From: Hymenobacter cheonanensis
GTDB taxonomy: Bacteria; Bacteroidota; Bacteroidia; Cytophagales; Hymenobacteraceae
NCBI RefSeq assembly: GCF_030581075.1
Contig: NZ_JAUQSW010000020.1
Coordinates: 1-37,751, forward strand
Length of the DNA stretch: 37,751 nucleotides
Direction of reading: 5' to 3'
Part shown: positions 7,794-16,396 of the stretch, in pieces
Layout: every line of letters starts with the position of its first letter
Position numbering within the stretch: position 1 is the first letter of the stretch
Made by a program: the position numbers and the translations under genes
The notes under the pieces: model-generated
What the model saw: only the letters and a program-made list of their open reading frames with translations
What the model was told of the DNA's origin: nothing
Database searches by the model: none

Positions 7794-8456
7794 ATGATTC
7801 ACGTAGTTGGAGGGTACAAAGGGGGCAGTGGAAAGACTACAACAGCCACCAATCTAGCCGTTTTTTTACTGCGGCAGGGAAAGCGAGTACTATACTGTGA
7901 TGGTGATGATCAGCGTACCGCTAGCACATTCAACGAGGTGCGACGGGACTTCAGCGACAAAGCCCCACTGGACCTAATTGCTTTGAGTGGCGCCAAACTA
8001 CATGTTGAACTGCTTCAACTAGCTGATGGGTACGATGATGTAGTTGTTGATGTAGGAGGTACGGATTCTACTAGTCAGCGAGCAGCACTAGCGGTGGCTG
8101 ACATCTACCTAAGCCCATTCCCACCCAGAGCTGCAGACTTGTGGACTAGCCAAAAGGTAGATGACCTAATAGCGCAGGCTCAACAAGTGAACTCAAAACT
8201 ACAGGCTTATTCCTTCCTTTCCCGCAGTGACACTTATGGTCTAAGTGGAGCGGCTGGTCAGAACGCTGCCGCTTACCTAGGCAATCTAACGCACATTACC
8301 TTCTTACCTCTAGTAATTGGTAATCGCATCGTTTTTGACCGTGCTCTATCGTTAGGGCTTTCTGTCTTGGAGCTAACTCCCCCTGACGTCAAAGCCACAT
8401 TTGAAGTAAATGCTTTATTCAATCACCTCCAACTGTTGACTCGTGAAAAAGCCTAG
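7794..8456 (+). CDS. parA: ParA-family partition ATPase
   Basis: A 220-residue deviant Walker ATPase. KGGSGKTTT (residues 9-17) is the Walker A box with the signature lysine, DGDDQ (36-40) follows strand 2, and VVVDVGG (83-89) is Walker B. The short length and lack of an N-terminal helix-turn-helix place it with type Ib ParA proteins. It uses ATP-dependent nonspecific DNA binding to position plasmid copies before division. It is followed by a small ribbon-helix-helix-like protein in an overlapping frame (14 bp), forming the usual two-gene par operon. The start is the ATG at 7794, about 75 bp after a strong promoter match. Confidence 0.92.
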   Translation: MIHVVGGYKGGSGKTTTATNLAVFLLRQGKRVLYCDGDDQRTASTFNEVRRDFSDKAPLDLIALSGAKLHVELLQLADGYDDVVVDVGGTDSTSQRAALAVADIYLSPFPPRAADLWTSQKVDDLIAQAQQVNSKLQAYSFLSRSDTYGLSGAAGQNAAAYLGNLTHITFLPLVIGNRIVFDRALSLGLSVLELTPPDVKATFEVNALFNHLQLLTREKA

Positions 8457-8772
8457 TCCACCTATGCCAACCTCGATGCGAAAGGCCGAAGCCTTTATTG
8501 AGGCCGGCGGCAGTACTCCTACCGAAAAAGCCCAGGCCAAACCTGAGAAAGCTAACGCGCTCACAGCATTTACTCTTCGTTTATATAGAAGTAAACTTGA
8601 CAAACTTTCAGTCCTGAAGGATACACGTAGAGCCGAGCGCTTAGTCCAGGATGACCCTAATCGTGAACCTATCTCGGTTAATTCATTAATCATAGAAGCT
8701 ATAGACTTATTATTAAAGCAAGAGGTCAAACGTGCTGCCAAAAAAGGCAGTAAAAAAGATGGCAAATTGTAA
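8443..8772 (+). CDS. Small partition partner (ParB/ParG-like, ribbon-helix-helix)
   Basis: A 109-residue basic protein overlapping the parA end by 14 bp if the GTG at 8443 is used; the ATG at 8464 is an alternative. The N-terminal 40 residues are flexible and charged, as in ParG-type proteins, whose tail stimulates ParA. Residues about 41-95 (TAFTLRLYRSKLDKLSVLKD, then PISVNSLIIEAIDLLL) fit a ribbon-helix-helix DNA-binding fold. The C-terminus is Lys-rich. The identification rests on position and secondary-structure pattern, not on a recognised family signature. The stop codon lies inside a long hairpin. Confidence 0.7.
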   Translation: MKKPSPPMPTSMRKAEAFIEAGGSTPTEKAQAKPEKANALTAFTLRLYRSKLDKLSVLKDTRRAERLVQDDPNREPISVNSLIIEAIDLLLKQEVKRAAKKGSKKDGKL

Positions 8773-8838
8773 GTCAAAAATGGTGTCATTAACGATGGCA
8801 AAAGTGCCATTGTTAATGACACCATTTTTGACTTACAA
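8767..8838. terminator. 34-bp-arm hairpin overlapping the end of the par operon
   Basis: The arms 8767-8800 and 8805-8838 are complementary at 33 of 34 positions, with an AAAG loop. The left arm includes the parB stop codon (8770-8772), and CTTTTTG follows the right arm. It would form a very stable RNA hairpin ending the par transcript. Its length and near-perfection exceed an ordinary terminator, so a second role such as a partition or recombination site is possible. Confidence 0.75.
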
Positions 8839-9255
8839 CTTTTTGATAATGAGTTAGGATAAATAATATTATGAGACCCTAGTTGGCTAAGGCTCGATGA
8901 GCACCAAAAGTTACATTGCTGTATGAAACTCTCCGACGCCGGACATCTCGTTTTTGCGCGCCCGGCCGCGCCCAACGAGGTTATATGCCCGCCGGAGATA
9001 GTCTTTGCTAACCCTTGATTCAGTTTTCTGCTAGCACACCTCCAAAAAACGGTGCCCGAAAGTGGCTTCAAAAACCTGCGTTTTCAGGCCAGCTGTGTTA
9101 GTAGCATACCTCACCAAAATAGGAGCCTTTTTTGGAGGGGGTAAAGAGTAAGGTGTCGGGCAGTTCGGCCACCAAGACGTGCAGGGCTCACTTTGCAGTT
9201 TCGGGCGGTCTATCTTAGCCGCCCACCTAGTTGCTCTTCTCTGGCTCCCCGTTTC
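8839..9255. other. Intergenic stretch without a recognised gene
   Basis: No supported gene is seen. The minus-strand frames here run antisense across parB or the next gene and lack plausible protein character. The segment includes a GC-rich imperfect inverted repeat at about 8931-8998 (CTCCG...CGGAG), of unknown meaning. Confidence 0.4.
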
Positions 9256-9813
9256 ATGTCCTCTTCCTGGCGCTGGTTGCTCACTACCCTCCACAACTAC
9301 TGGCTGGTGCTGGTCGCTTGCGTCGCCGCTGGCTATCGGGCCGACTACCACTTCCCGCAGGCCGATGCCCACCCCGACTGGCCCGTGTTTCCTCAGCTCT
9401 ACACGCAGCACCTTATGGTCGAACCCATTACCGACATCGATTCGCTCTATGGACGCCGCTTGCACTTGCGCCACAACTATGAAGGCGACCTGCTAGAAGT
9501 AGACTCTCCGCAGGTGAGCGCGGTGCGTGTGCGCGGGCATCGAGTCAGGCGTAATACGTTTCAGTTCTGGGAACCGAATAATACGACGAGCTCTGGCCGG
9601 TATATTGGCCCCGTAGAGACGCAGGGCTTCAACCAATACAGGGACCAGTATCTGGAAGTAGACGTGGCGGGCGAGAAGGGGTATTTTAAAGTCGACTACG
9701 CCTCTTTTGTGCCTGCCTTAGATAACATCCATCAGTACAATCTGCCAACCGACCGACAAGACACCTTATTCCTCCGGGTTGACTCCAAGGACTATCGCAT
9801 TTTTATTCGCTAG
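9256..9813 (+). CDS. Membrane-anchored extracytoplasmic protein, unknown
   Basis: A 185-residue protein from the ATG at 9256; the frame opens earlier, but this start places the hydrophobic segment (LHNYWLVLVACVAAGY, about residues 12-27) at the N-terminus as an uncleaved anchor or signal. The rest is soluble and rich in charged and aromatic residues, with beta-strand-like alternation (LRHNYEGDLLEVDSP...VSAVRVRG). No domain was recognised. A 150-bp MITE-like element begins 21 bp after its stop. Confidence 0.65.
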   Translation: MSSSWRWLLTTLHNYWLVLVACVAAGYRADYHFPQADAHPDWPVFPQLYTQHLMVEPITDIDSLYGRRLHLRHNYEGDLLEVDSPQVSAVRVRGHRVRRNTFQFWEPNNTTSSGRYIGPVETQGFNQYRDQYLEVDVAGEKGYFKVDYASFVPALDNIHQYNLPTDRQDTLFLRVDSKDYRIFIR

Positions 9814-9834
9814 CAGTCCTTTCCACAACCTACT

Positions 9835-9984
9835 GTGGCTGTTGCAGAACTCGTTGTGACACCTTCAAGCGAGTGCCTGACGAGCCGAATCGAGCCAGAA
9901 AGACCAATAACCAAGTCTTATACGCGCGTTTAGCAGTTCACCCACCCGGTTTCTCAAAGGCTGAGAGCTTGCTGCAACAGCCAC
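9835..9984. mobile_element. MITE-like element, copy A (150 bp)
   Basis: Bounded by GTGGCTGTTGCAG at the left and its near complement CTGCAACAGCCAC at the right. It has no coding capacity. Three further copies (26002-26151, 34595-34744, 35796-35935) share these ends and nearly the same length but differ inside. The right end is followed by a short site resembling the one that follows copy C. No clear target duplication is visible. Confidence 0.7.
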
Positions 9985-10069
9985 CGTCTTTTACAGCACG
10001 TAAAAAGCTTCACCTCCTCTAAATCACTCTTTTCTCTATACTTGAGCACGCGTAGTGGGTAGACAGCTG

Positions 10070-10636
10070 CTAGTAGCACGCAAACCAATCGTATATTTCT
10101 TCAAAAGCAGGCTGTAAGTTGGTGTTTACTCCCGCATAAAGACCTACTCCATTACTGAAGACTGTTAGCGCGTGAGCTTCACATTCTAACCGCAACCCTT
10201 TGTATAAGTGAAGGTTTCCCTGTGTCCAACTGCCGTTGCTAGCGAAGCAAGCGTTGTCTTTGGCATAGAAAGCTTGCATAAGAGTGCCTCCCAGTAGTGG
10301 GCCTAGTGGTTCAGGGGCTTCAACGGACCAGGGTTTCCATAGCCCGGCTTCAGTAAGGGTTTGTAAATAGTGTTCTAATTCGGTGGTTTCTCGCCAATTA
10401 AGGCACAAGTGCTCGCCGTCATATGCGTCCTCAATATCTAGAAAGACGGAGCTATTCTGGAAGCAAATCAGATATCGCCAAGGGGAATAAATGTCTTGGT
10501 CCGGGTCTTGCTCAAAATCGACCGCGTAAATAGCCAAGATGGCTTTCTGCTGTACTTGGCGGAATAACTGGTCTGGCTCCACGGACGCAAAAGAAGAAAG
10601 AAAAGCAGCTATAGGCAGCGCTACTTGCTGCCACAT
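10070..10636 (-). CDS. Hypothetical cytoplasmic protein, immunity-like in character
   Basis: A 188-residue protein starting with ATG at 10636. It has no signal or membrane segment. The acidic, aromatic-rich composition (FEQDPDQDIYSPWRYLICFQ, EDAYDGEHLCLNW, EEIYDWFACY) resembles small proteins found among polymorphic-toxin immunity genes, but I cannot place it in a family. It lies on the same strand as the membrane protein upstream (gap 46 bp), suggesting cotranscription. Confidence 0.6.
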   Translation of the reverse strand: MWQQVALPIAAFLSSFASVEPDQLFRQVQQKAILAIYAVDFEQDPDQDIYSPWRYLICFQNSSVFLDIEDAYDGEHLCLNWRETTELEHYLQTLTEAGLWKPWSVEAPEPLGPLLGGTLMQAFYAKDNACFASNGSWTQGNLHLYKGLRLECEAHALTVFSNGVGLYAGVNTNLQPAFEEIYDWFACY

Positions 10637-10682
10637 GTCCCGTAAGCTAGGAGTGGGCTGCAGACTAGTGCGTCAGCACTGG

Positions 10683-10997
10683 TTAATCAGAAGCGGTTAT
10701 TTCTGCGCGACTCAGATAGAGCCGGACGTTGCCGGCTGGGTCTTGCGGTAAGTATTTCAGGTAGATGCTATCCCCTTCTATCGTGTAGCGACCGCCCAGC
10801 GCGCTTGTACGCGTGTAGGTCTTGCCCGCTACGGCGTAGGTATAGGTCACCGCAATGCCGCCCCGAATACCGCCAATAGTGAGAACCTTGGCCGGCACCA
10901 AGTGGCCGTGCGTCCGCAACTCATCCCGAAGAAGGCAGGCGCGAACGCCAAAAAAGAGGCAGACAGCTATTATACCTAGGGTGAGTGCTTGTTTCAT
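10683..10997 (-). CDS. Small membrane-anchored protein (DUF3592-like pattern)
   Basis: A 104-residue protein, ATG at 10997. The N-terminal hydrophobic segment (about 4-20) is an anchor or signal. The rest is beta-rich: a GHLVPAKVLTIGG strand, VTYTYAVAGKTYTRT, then YLPQDPAGNVRL, which resembles the strand order of DUF3592-type domains (V-x-Y-x-Y-x-V-x-G-x-x-Y and YdPxdP). This assignment is tentative. It is probably periplasmic. Confidence 0.6.
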   Translation of the reverse strand: MKQALTLGIIAVCLFFGVRACLLRDELRTHGHLVPAKVLTIGGIRGGIAVTYTYAVAGKTYTRTSALGGRYTIEGDSIYLKYLPQDPAGNVRLYLSRAEITASD

Positions 10998-11341
10998 TAT
11001 TTGGTAAGGACCTCCCTTACCAAGTCTTTAGGGAAAGCAAGGAAGGGGCGGTAGCGTGGAGGTAGCAAGAAAGGGGTGGTAGCGTGGAGGTAGCGAGAGG
11101 GCGGTAAAATAACGCTACGCTGAACTAACAGCTGATAGATAAATGTGAACTGAACTCTAAGGTGCGCTTAGAGGGGGCTCAGAAAGTGCGGCGCGGGGCA
11201 AGTGGCTCAGAAAGTCCACCCCACCTGCGTTTTCGGTGCATGGCAGGGGTTCCGGAAGCCAAAAAGGGATGCGTCCGAAAGGTGCACCTTGTCTGGTTAC
11301 GACTATCATTGCGTTACGGCACCTAAGCGGGTCGCCACACC
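10998..11341. other. Intergenic stretch with a short direct repeat
   Basis: No supported gene. GGTAGCGTGGAGGTAGC occurs at about 11050-11066 and again at about 11078-11094, a 28-bp period, flanked by GGGG/AAGAA tracts. A perfect AAGGTGCACCTT palindrome is at 11279-11290. Frames crossing this region on either strand look like shadows. Confidence 0.5.
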
Positions 11342-11632
11342 TTACTGTTGTGGCAACAAAGCAGGTGGTATCAAGCTTGCCGCTACCCAGCCAACGCTGA
11401 GTACGAAAAGCATTCCCGCTCCGAACCAAGCAGCAACTCGCCAGCGACCTAGCCCAAGCGCCAGGACGAGCCCGAAGAAATTTAGCCCCACACCAACCAT
11501 TAAGCCTAGCGTAACCAGCGTCAGATTCGGGTCATGCCGAAAGGCAGGCAGCAGCACCAGACTAGCGAGGATTACCAGGAGTAAATTCAGCCATAAAGGC
11601 CACCGATAAGGGGGCGCAGGGCGGGCGGACAT
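11342..11632 (-). CDS. Small three-helix membrane protein
   Basis: A 96-residue protein from the ATG at 11632; the frame could begin six codons earlier at a GTG (11650). Three hydrophobic segments, at about residues 14-30, 38-58 and 66-86, predict three membrane helices with a short basic N-terminus. Unknown function. The plus-strand frame over the same bases is judged a shadow. Confidence 0.55.
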   Translation of the reverse strand: MSARPAPPYRWPLWLNLLLVILASLVLLPAFRHDPNLTLVTLGLMVGVGLNFFGLVLALGLGRWRVAAWFGAGMLFVLSVGWVAASLIPPALLPQQ

Positions 11633-11747
11633 CGAGCGAGCTACTTCCACAGATTATGAAGGGCACAAGTAAGGACCTTAAAGTAAGAAGCGATTAAGCA
11701 AAAAAGATAGGCCTAAAAAGTGCACCTCATTCTCAATGAAGTCTTTT

Positions 11748-12032
11748 TCAGCGCGAGGTGCGTAGATGAAAGTCCGTCAGCTGCCCATGCTCCGTGAACG
11801 TCAGCCGAATCTCGTTTACATGGCCAGTTGCTTGCACTACCTGAAAGCGCAGATCAATGGCGGGGGTGGTATACGGCGGTACGTCTAGCATGTACCCCTC
11901 TTGGTCGGAAGCTACGCCTGCTTCTTGCAGTAGTCCCTGGACTAGCGCGTAACGGACGGTACTAAAATCGGTATAGCTCAAGCTCCCTAGAAAGGCGAGC
12001 AGCTGTCGGTAAGCGAGGGAGAAGTCAGCCAT
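11748..12032 (-). CDS. Small hypothetical soluble protein
   Basis: A 94-residue protein from the ATG at 12032 (a TTG two codons earlier extends the frame). It has an N-terminal helical half (YRQLLAFLGSL...ALVQGLLQEAGV) and a C-terminal beta-rich half (IDLRFQVVQATGHVNEIRLTF). No signal peptide and no recognised family. It is an isolated gene between two GGTGCACC motifs. Confidence 0.5.
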   Translation of the reverse strand: MADFSLAYRQLLAFLGSLSYTDFSTVRYALVQGLLQEAGVASDQEGYMLDVPPYTTPAIDLRFQVVQATGHVNEIRLTFTEHGQLTDFHLRTSR

Positions 12033-12318
12033 GTCCAAACATACGCCGGCACGCCTGCGCTGCCGGGCTCAAAAAGGCTGGTTCAAGCTCGCAGCAGGCG
12101 TAGCCTTTCAGAACCCACTTCTTCGGCCGGCAAAAAGATTTGTTTCAGTGCTCGTGTTAGGCCAATGCGGGCTACCCAGCATGGTGCACCTTTCGGGACC
12201 GCACTATATCTAGCACGAACCTCTCGCAACTGGTCGCGGCCATCGCAACTGTGCCTTTCTTAGCGCGGCCTTAGGAAGGCAGTAAGTTTGCTAAGCACTG
12301 ATTTCTGCTATAATAAAG

Positions 12319-14526
12319 ATGCTACGAACTACTATTACTACAAGGAGTCGCCGAGTCTGGCTGCTAGTGGGATGCCTTTGGGCACTGGGAACCTTACATG
12401 CCCAGACACTAGCGCCCCCGGGGGCGCCGCTTCGTGAGGTTACGCGTTTGGAGCGGGTAGCCGAGCCGCCGGGCGGCCTCATTCCGTACCGGGCGGGCAA
12501 GCTCTGGGGCTATGCTGATACCACAGGCCGGGTGGTTATCCGGCCGTGCTGGGAGCTGGGTAGCATTCAGCAGACAGCTTTTTTGCACCAAGGCTTTGCC
12601 CTAGTGCGGGCGCCCCAGGCGGGTCAGCAAGTACAGTGGTTGCCTGGGCCGCCGCCGGATGCGCGCACGCAACGCAGCGAAGAGGCGATGTGGCTGGTCA
12701 ATGCCCGAGGCGAATTTCTGCGGGTGCGGCGTAGTGAGGCGGCGGTGCGCCAGGCCGATGGCAGCCTAGTGTGCCTGCCCCGTGAGCGGGCGCATGGGCA
12801 GTGGGAGGTGATAGCCCTGCGGGCGGAGCTTGACGAGCGTACCGGGTTCAGCAACTGGGAGTTTCGGCGGGTGCGCGCGGCAGATGACTGGCCGGCAGCG
12901 TTGCCAGACAGGGCCCTGCACATCACCTTGCTCGGCGCCAACCGCGTTAGCTGGCAACCGAACGAGCTGCCGCCAAACCCGGATAAGAAAGCCGCGAAGG
13001 CGTACTTACTGGCCGATTTGCGCGGCAACCGGCTGACTGACCCACGCTTTAATGAGCTAGGGCGCTTTCGCGAAGGCCGGGCCCACTTCAGCCTCAGCGA
13101 CCACCCCTTGCAGTATGGCTACCTCGACACCACGGGCCGGGTAGCGATTGCGGCCCGGTTCGCGAATGGTTCCGCCTTTAGCAAGGGGCGGGCCGTCGTC
13201 ACGACGCCGGCGGGCCAGTATGGTATCATCGACCGCGCGGGGCGCTACCTGCTCGCGCCGGCTGCGCACCAGCTTATCGGGCCGGATGCCGCCGGTTTTA
13301 TTGCCCAGCTCGTCCCCGACTCGGCGGGGGCGGGTATCTTCTGCTACTTACCTCCCCCCGGTCGAGCCGGCTTTGCGCAGCGCCGCTTCAACAGCGCCGG
13401 GCCCTTTCAGCACGGCCGGGCGGCAGTGCAGCAGGGCACCCGCTATGGCCTCGTGAACGAGGCCGGCCAGTGGGTGACGCCCCTGGCCTACGACCTGTTG
13501 GTGGCCCCTACCCGCTTGGCGAAAGAACCGCAGCAGACCTGGGCCGAAGACCAGCCCACCGATGAAACTTGGGCGGCCGACTACACCCCACCGCCCGTGC
13601 AGGGGCAAGAATTGCCCTGGCTGTACCCGCTGCCCACCTACCTGCGGCCCGACACGGCATATTTGCTGGCCCGTCGGGCGGGCCACTACGGCGTGGTAGC
13701 CCGGCACTCGGGCCGGGAGGTGGTGCCGGCTATTTATGATAGCGTGGTGGCTACTATGCTGCACGGCACCGCGCGTTTCACCCGCGCGGGCCGGCCCTAC
13801 GTAGTTGTTGCCAGCACGGGTCGCGCCGTGGAGGGCAGCTATCAAGGCATCGACTTTGCCACCCCCCACGGCCGTCGGCTCTACATAACGCGGGCGCAGC
13901 CCGCCGCCTGGGCCTTACTAGATACCACGGGGCAGCTGCGCACGCCCTGGGTTCCTGGCACGGGCTACCCTACCCGGCAGGGCTGGCTACTGAGCCGAGA
14001 GGCGCAAACCTGGACGTTGCGCGATTCAACGGGCCGGGTGGCTTACACCTCGGCTACGGAAATTGAGCAGCCCGCCAGCCGCGAGCCGTGGCGCCACCTC
14101 CAGGAAGTATTGCGCGGCCAGGATTGGCCCTATTGGCAATTGCCTTTGGGCCCGCCCCCGCCCGCCGACCGCGCGGCCTTCTTTGTGCGCGACTCAACCA
14201 CCCGGCAGGTGCGCGTGCTCGATGGCCGGCTGCGGCTGCTCGGGGTACTGCCCCCCCCCACCAGCACCACCCGGCTACAACTACTGGGCAGTGGGTGGGC
14301 TTACCTCGTGCCGACTACTTATCACCCCGAGCTCTTTCAGTTTCCGCCCGACCTGCCCGCCGCCAGCCTGCTGCTGACCAAGCAGGGGCACCAACTGGTC
14401 CTGCCGGGCGGGATGGCCTGGGCCTACTTCCCGGGGTTTGACTATGCCCAGGTCTGGCAGCAGTATGGGGTGCTGCCTACTACCCAGGGCTATCGCACCC
14501 GCGGCGGGCGAAAACTGTGGGAGTAA
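12319..14526 (+). CDS. Secreted WG-repeat protein
   Basis: A 735-residue protein with a signal peptide (basic RSRR followed by VWLLVGCLWALGTLHA, cleavage near residue 29). The body contains several WG/KWG-type repeats, recognised by the pattern G-x-Y/W-G-x-x-D-x-x-G-R followed by a short strand and FxxGxA. Examples are KLWGYADTTGRVVI, QYGYLDTTGRVAI, QYGIIDRAGRYLL, RYGLVNEAGQWVT and HYGVVARHSGREV. WG repeats form beta-propeller-like or solenoid structures of poorly known role, often in secreted Bacteroidota proteins. The start is the ATG at 12319. GC-rich codon use matches the plasmid background. It is a single-gene unit on the plus strand. Confidence 0.85.
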   Translation: MLRTTITTRSRRVWLLVGCLWALGTLHAQTLAPPGAPLREVTRLERVAEPPGGLIPYRAGKLWGYADTTGRVVIRPCWELGSIQQTAFLHQGFALVRAPQAGQQVQWLPGPPPDARTQRSEEAMWLVNARGEFLRVRRSEAAVRQADGSLVCLPRERAHGQWEVIALRAELDERTGFSNWEFRRVRAADDWPAALPDRALHITLLGANRVSWQPNELPPNPDKKAAKAYLLADLRGNRLTDPRFNELGRFREGRAHFSLSDHPLQYGYLDTTGRVAIAARFANGSAFSKGRAVVTTPAGQYGIIDRAGRYLLAPAAHQLIGPDAAGFIAQLVPDSAGAGIFCYLPPPGRAGFAQRRFNSAGPFQHGRAAVQQGTRYGLVNEAGQWVTPLAYDLLVAPTRLAKEPQQTWAEDQPTDETWAADYTPPPVQGQELPWLYPLPTYLRPDTAYLLARRAGHYGVVARHSGREVVPAIYDSVVATMLHGTARFTRAGRPYVVVASTGRAVEGSYQGIDFATPHGRRLYITRAQPAAWALLDTTGQLRTPWVPGTGYPTRQGWLLSREAQTWTLRDSTGRVAYTSATEIEQPASREPWRHLQEVLRGQDWPYWQLPLGPPPPADRAAFFVRDSTTRQVRVLDGRLRLLGVLPPPTSTTRLQLLGSGWAYLVPTTYHPELFQFPPDLPAASLLLTKQGHQLVLPGGMAWAYFPGFDYAQVWQQYGVLPTTQGYRTRGGRKLWE

Positions 14527-14683
14527 TTTACTAGCTAACCCGATGAGTACCACAAGCTATAGAGACAGGTTCTAGAATGCCTCATGGTTGATAAAGACGT
14601 CTTCTAATCGTTCGTTTAAGCAATGTGACAAACTCGACTATAGCATTTGATGGCCTTCTTTTCAAAGCTCCTAAAAGCAGGTA

Positions 14684-15244
14684 CTAGGGCAATGGAAGAG
14701 CTGCATTGATAAGACCTAGGTAATGATGGCTAGCCGCTGGTTCACCAGCTACGATAGCCGCCTGCTGCGCATATGTCTGGCGAGCAAGCGGGTCTTTGCG
14801 TTCTATCTTATGAATCAGTCGGTTGCGATAGTATTCAGTCAGCACTAATAGGGCCTGGTAAAAACCGCTCACCGTGCGTGAGCAGCGAAACTCAGGAGCT
14901 GTGTAGCCATTCGTCTCCGTATAAAAATTCACCTCCCCGGAGGCGCTTACCGTAAAAGTGCCGCTTCCTGCTGCTGCTACCGTCATGAGCCCTTCCGACA
15001 GAAAAGGAACTTCAAAAAACTGAATATCGCCCATTATAGTTACTCTTACTAACTCATAATTAGCGAGTAAAGCATCTAGTTCGGTATGGGTGAGTATAGG
15101 TAATGGGCGTAAATGCTCCCGTCGCTGAGGAACGAACTCCTGTTGCAGGGAGGCATAATCTGCGGGGTCAGGCCAGTACATCGCATATTCAGTAGCGGTA
15201 GGCAATAGAGCTGCTAGAGCTGAGACAAACTCACTAGTTGTCAT
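14684..15244 (-). CDS. Hypothetical cytoplasmic protein
   Basis: A 186-residue protein starting with ATG at 15244, with no signal or membrane helix. The N-terminal half is acidic and helical; the middle (TIMGDIQFFEVPFLSEGLMTVAAAGSGTFTVSASGEVNFY) is beta-rich; the C-terminal third is helical. The overall shape is similar to small immunity-like proteins nearby, but no family was recognised. It is convergent with the WG-repeat gene. Confidence 0.55.
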   Translation of the reverse strand: MTTSEFVSALAALLPTATEYAMYWPDPADYASLQQEFVPQRREHLRPLPILTHTELDALLANYELVRVTIMGDIQFFEVPFLSEGLMTVAAAGSGTFTVSASGEVNFYTETNGYTAPEFRCSRTVSGFYQALLVLTEYYRNRLIHKIERKDPLARQTYAQQAAIVAGEPAASHHYLGLINAALPLP

Positions 15245-15632
15245 AAATGGTTACTCTATAATAGGATTCAGCGGTAAAATAAGCTGAGCTTTTTGGCTGC
15301 TGCTTATCTCCGTTTCGTCCCTTAACATAAAATTTCTTATATCTCTAATCTTAGAATAGGTGCAGGTTTGTGCCTCCGTCCGGGATGCGGCCGGCGTAGT
15401 ACTTTGGCGAGAGACTGGACGCTAGTTTAGTGTTCACAATAGGTAATTGTCCTGAGTGCAGCGGGGAGAGCAGGCGAAAAAGCAATCCTAACTTGGCCCA
15501 CTTCCTGTAAAGCTTAAAAATCGAATGACTTCTGTTGACATCTAACTAGTTCATCAGTTTGTGGATTCCGCCCTAGAGACGTGGCACCAGAGTGGGTTGA
15601 TGTTGAGGCCAGATGCGGCAATGCCCGTATAA
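15245..15632. other. Intergenic stretch between divergent genes
   Basis: A gap of 388 bp between two divergently transcribed genes (14684-15244 minus and 15633-16106 plus). It must contain both promoters, but no convincing TAnnTTTG match or repeat stood out. Confidence 0.4.
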
Positions 15633-16106
15633 ATGAGAAGCGAAGTGGGTGGAGGGGATGGTAACTGGATACCGTGGAAGCCTATACCTAGCACGGTTAC
15701 CGAGCGCGACATACAAGAGTTGGAGGATAGCATTGGCTTGCGCTACCCTGATTTATACAAGGAGTTCTTGCGGTACAAGCACTTCTACGAATTCTGGTCA
15801 GAACAGGAAATTAACTTCTTTCGCCATGGTATCTATGAGTGGAAAGACACCTTATTGAAGGCCTATTTCGCCTCGTGGGACCCTACTAAGTTAATTGAGA
15901 AGGGATATATCTACTTAGCTGATTATTCCGACTGGGGAATCATTTGTTTTGATACTAATAATCAGCGGCCCGAGGATAACGATTGCCCAGTCATCATGAT
16001 TGACCACGACCTGCTGTACGATGAGCCCCTTCCGCTAACTACGCTTTATCCTTCTTTTGAGGCCATGATGCGGAGCTTGCGTACCGAGCAGGAAAATCGG
16101 GTTTAA
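15633..16106 (+). CDS. SMI1/KNR4 (SUKH) family immunity-like protein
   Basis: A 157-residue protein. The N-terminal segment TERDIQELEDSIGLRYPDLYKEF is the typical SUKH opening, where a helix is followed by the LP/YP-x-x-Y/F-x-x-F/L motif. Further signs are the hydrophobic core segment YIYLADYSDWGIICFDT (the usual FAxDGGGNxYCFDT position) and a C-terminal helix (SFEAMMRSL). SUKH proteins commonly neutralise secreted nuclease toxins by direct binding. No toxin gene is adjacent, so it may act as an orphan immunity protein. The start is the ATG at 15633. Confidence 0.75.
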   Translation: MRSEVGGGDGNWIPWKPIPSTVTERDIQELEDSIGLRYPDLYKEFLRYKHFYEFWSEQEINFFRHGIYEWKDTLLKAYFASWDPTKLIEKGYIYLADYSDWGIICFDTNNQRPEDNDCPVIMIDHDLLYDEPLPLTTLYPSFEAMMRSLRTEQENRV

Positions 16107-16396
16107 CCTGAAGAATAGGGCTAGTAGGTAATGGTTTTCCTTGTTTTTGGGGAATCCTTCACAGTAACGAGATGAGATGGAATGTAAGCTTTTTACATTC
16201 TAGCAACGACGGACTACAGCTTGTAAAGAAAGCTCAGCCTATGCAGGCCAGAAAGACGCGCCTGCGTGAGCCCTGGGCCTATCAATGACTCAGCAATGGG
16301 CGGCACTAGTGACTGCGCAGCAGGAAGCAGGCCGGGTAGGATCCACCCGCGTTACAGCACCGAAAGCGTTCGAAAGCGAAGGTAATCTAGCCTAAA
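16107..16396. other. Short intergenic stretch without a recognised gene
   Basis: Nothing is recognised between the SUKH gene and the ACCGGT array. No supported reading frame is present on either strand. Confidence 0.4.

Noticed and set aside
8415..9071. Minus-strand open frame of 218 codons over parB and beyond
   Set aside because: It runs antisense through parB and through the long hairpin, has Ser-rich non-protein-like composition, and lacks any motif.
9031..9474. Minus-strand frame of 147 codons
   Set aside because: It lies antisense to the start of the anchored protein at 9256-9813, whose hydrophobic N-terminus and composition look genuine.
11202..11609. Plus-strand open frame opposite the small membrane protein
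   Set aside because: The minus-strand frame has three clear hydrophobic helices, while this one is a Ser/Pro/Arg-rich shadow typical of antisense GC-rich DNA.
12624..13028. Several frames on both strands inside the WG-repeat gene
   Set aside because: The 735-codon frame with repeated WG motifs and a signal peptide explains the region; the others are Arg/Pro-rich shadows.
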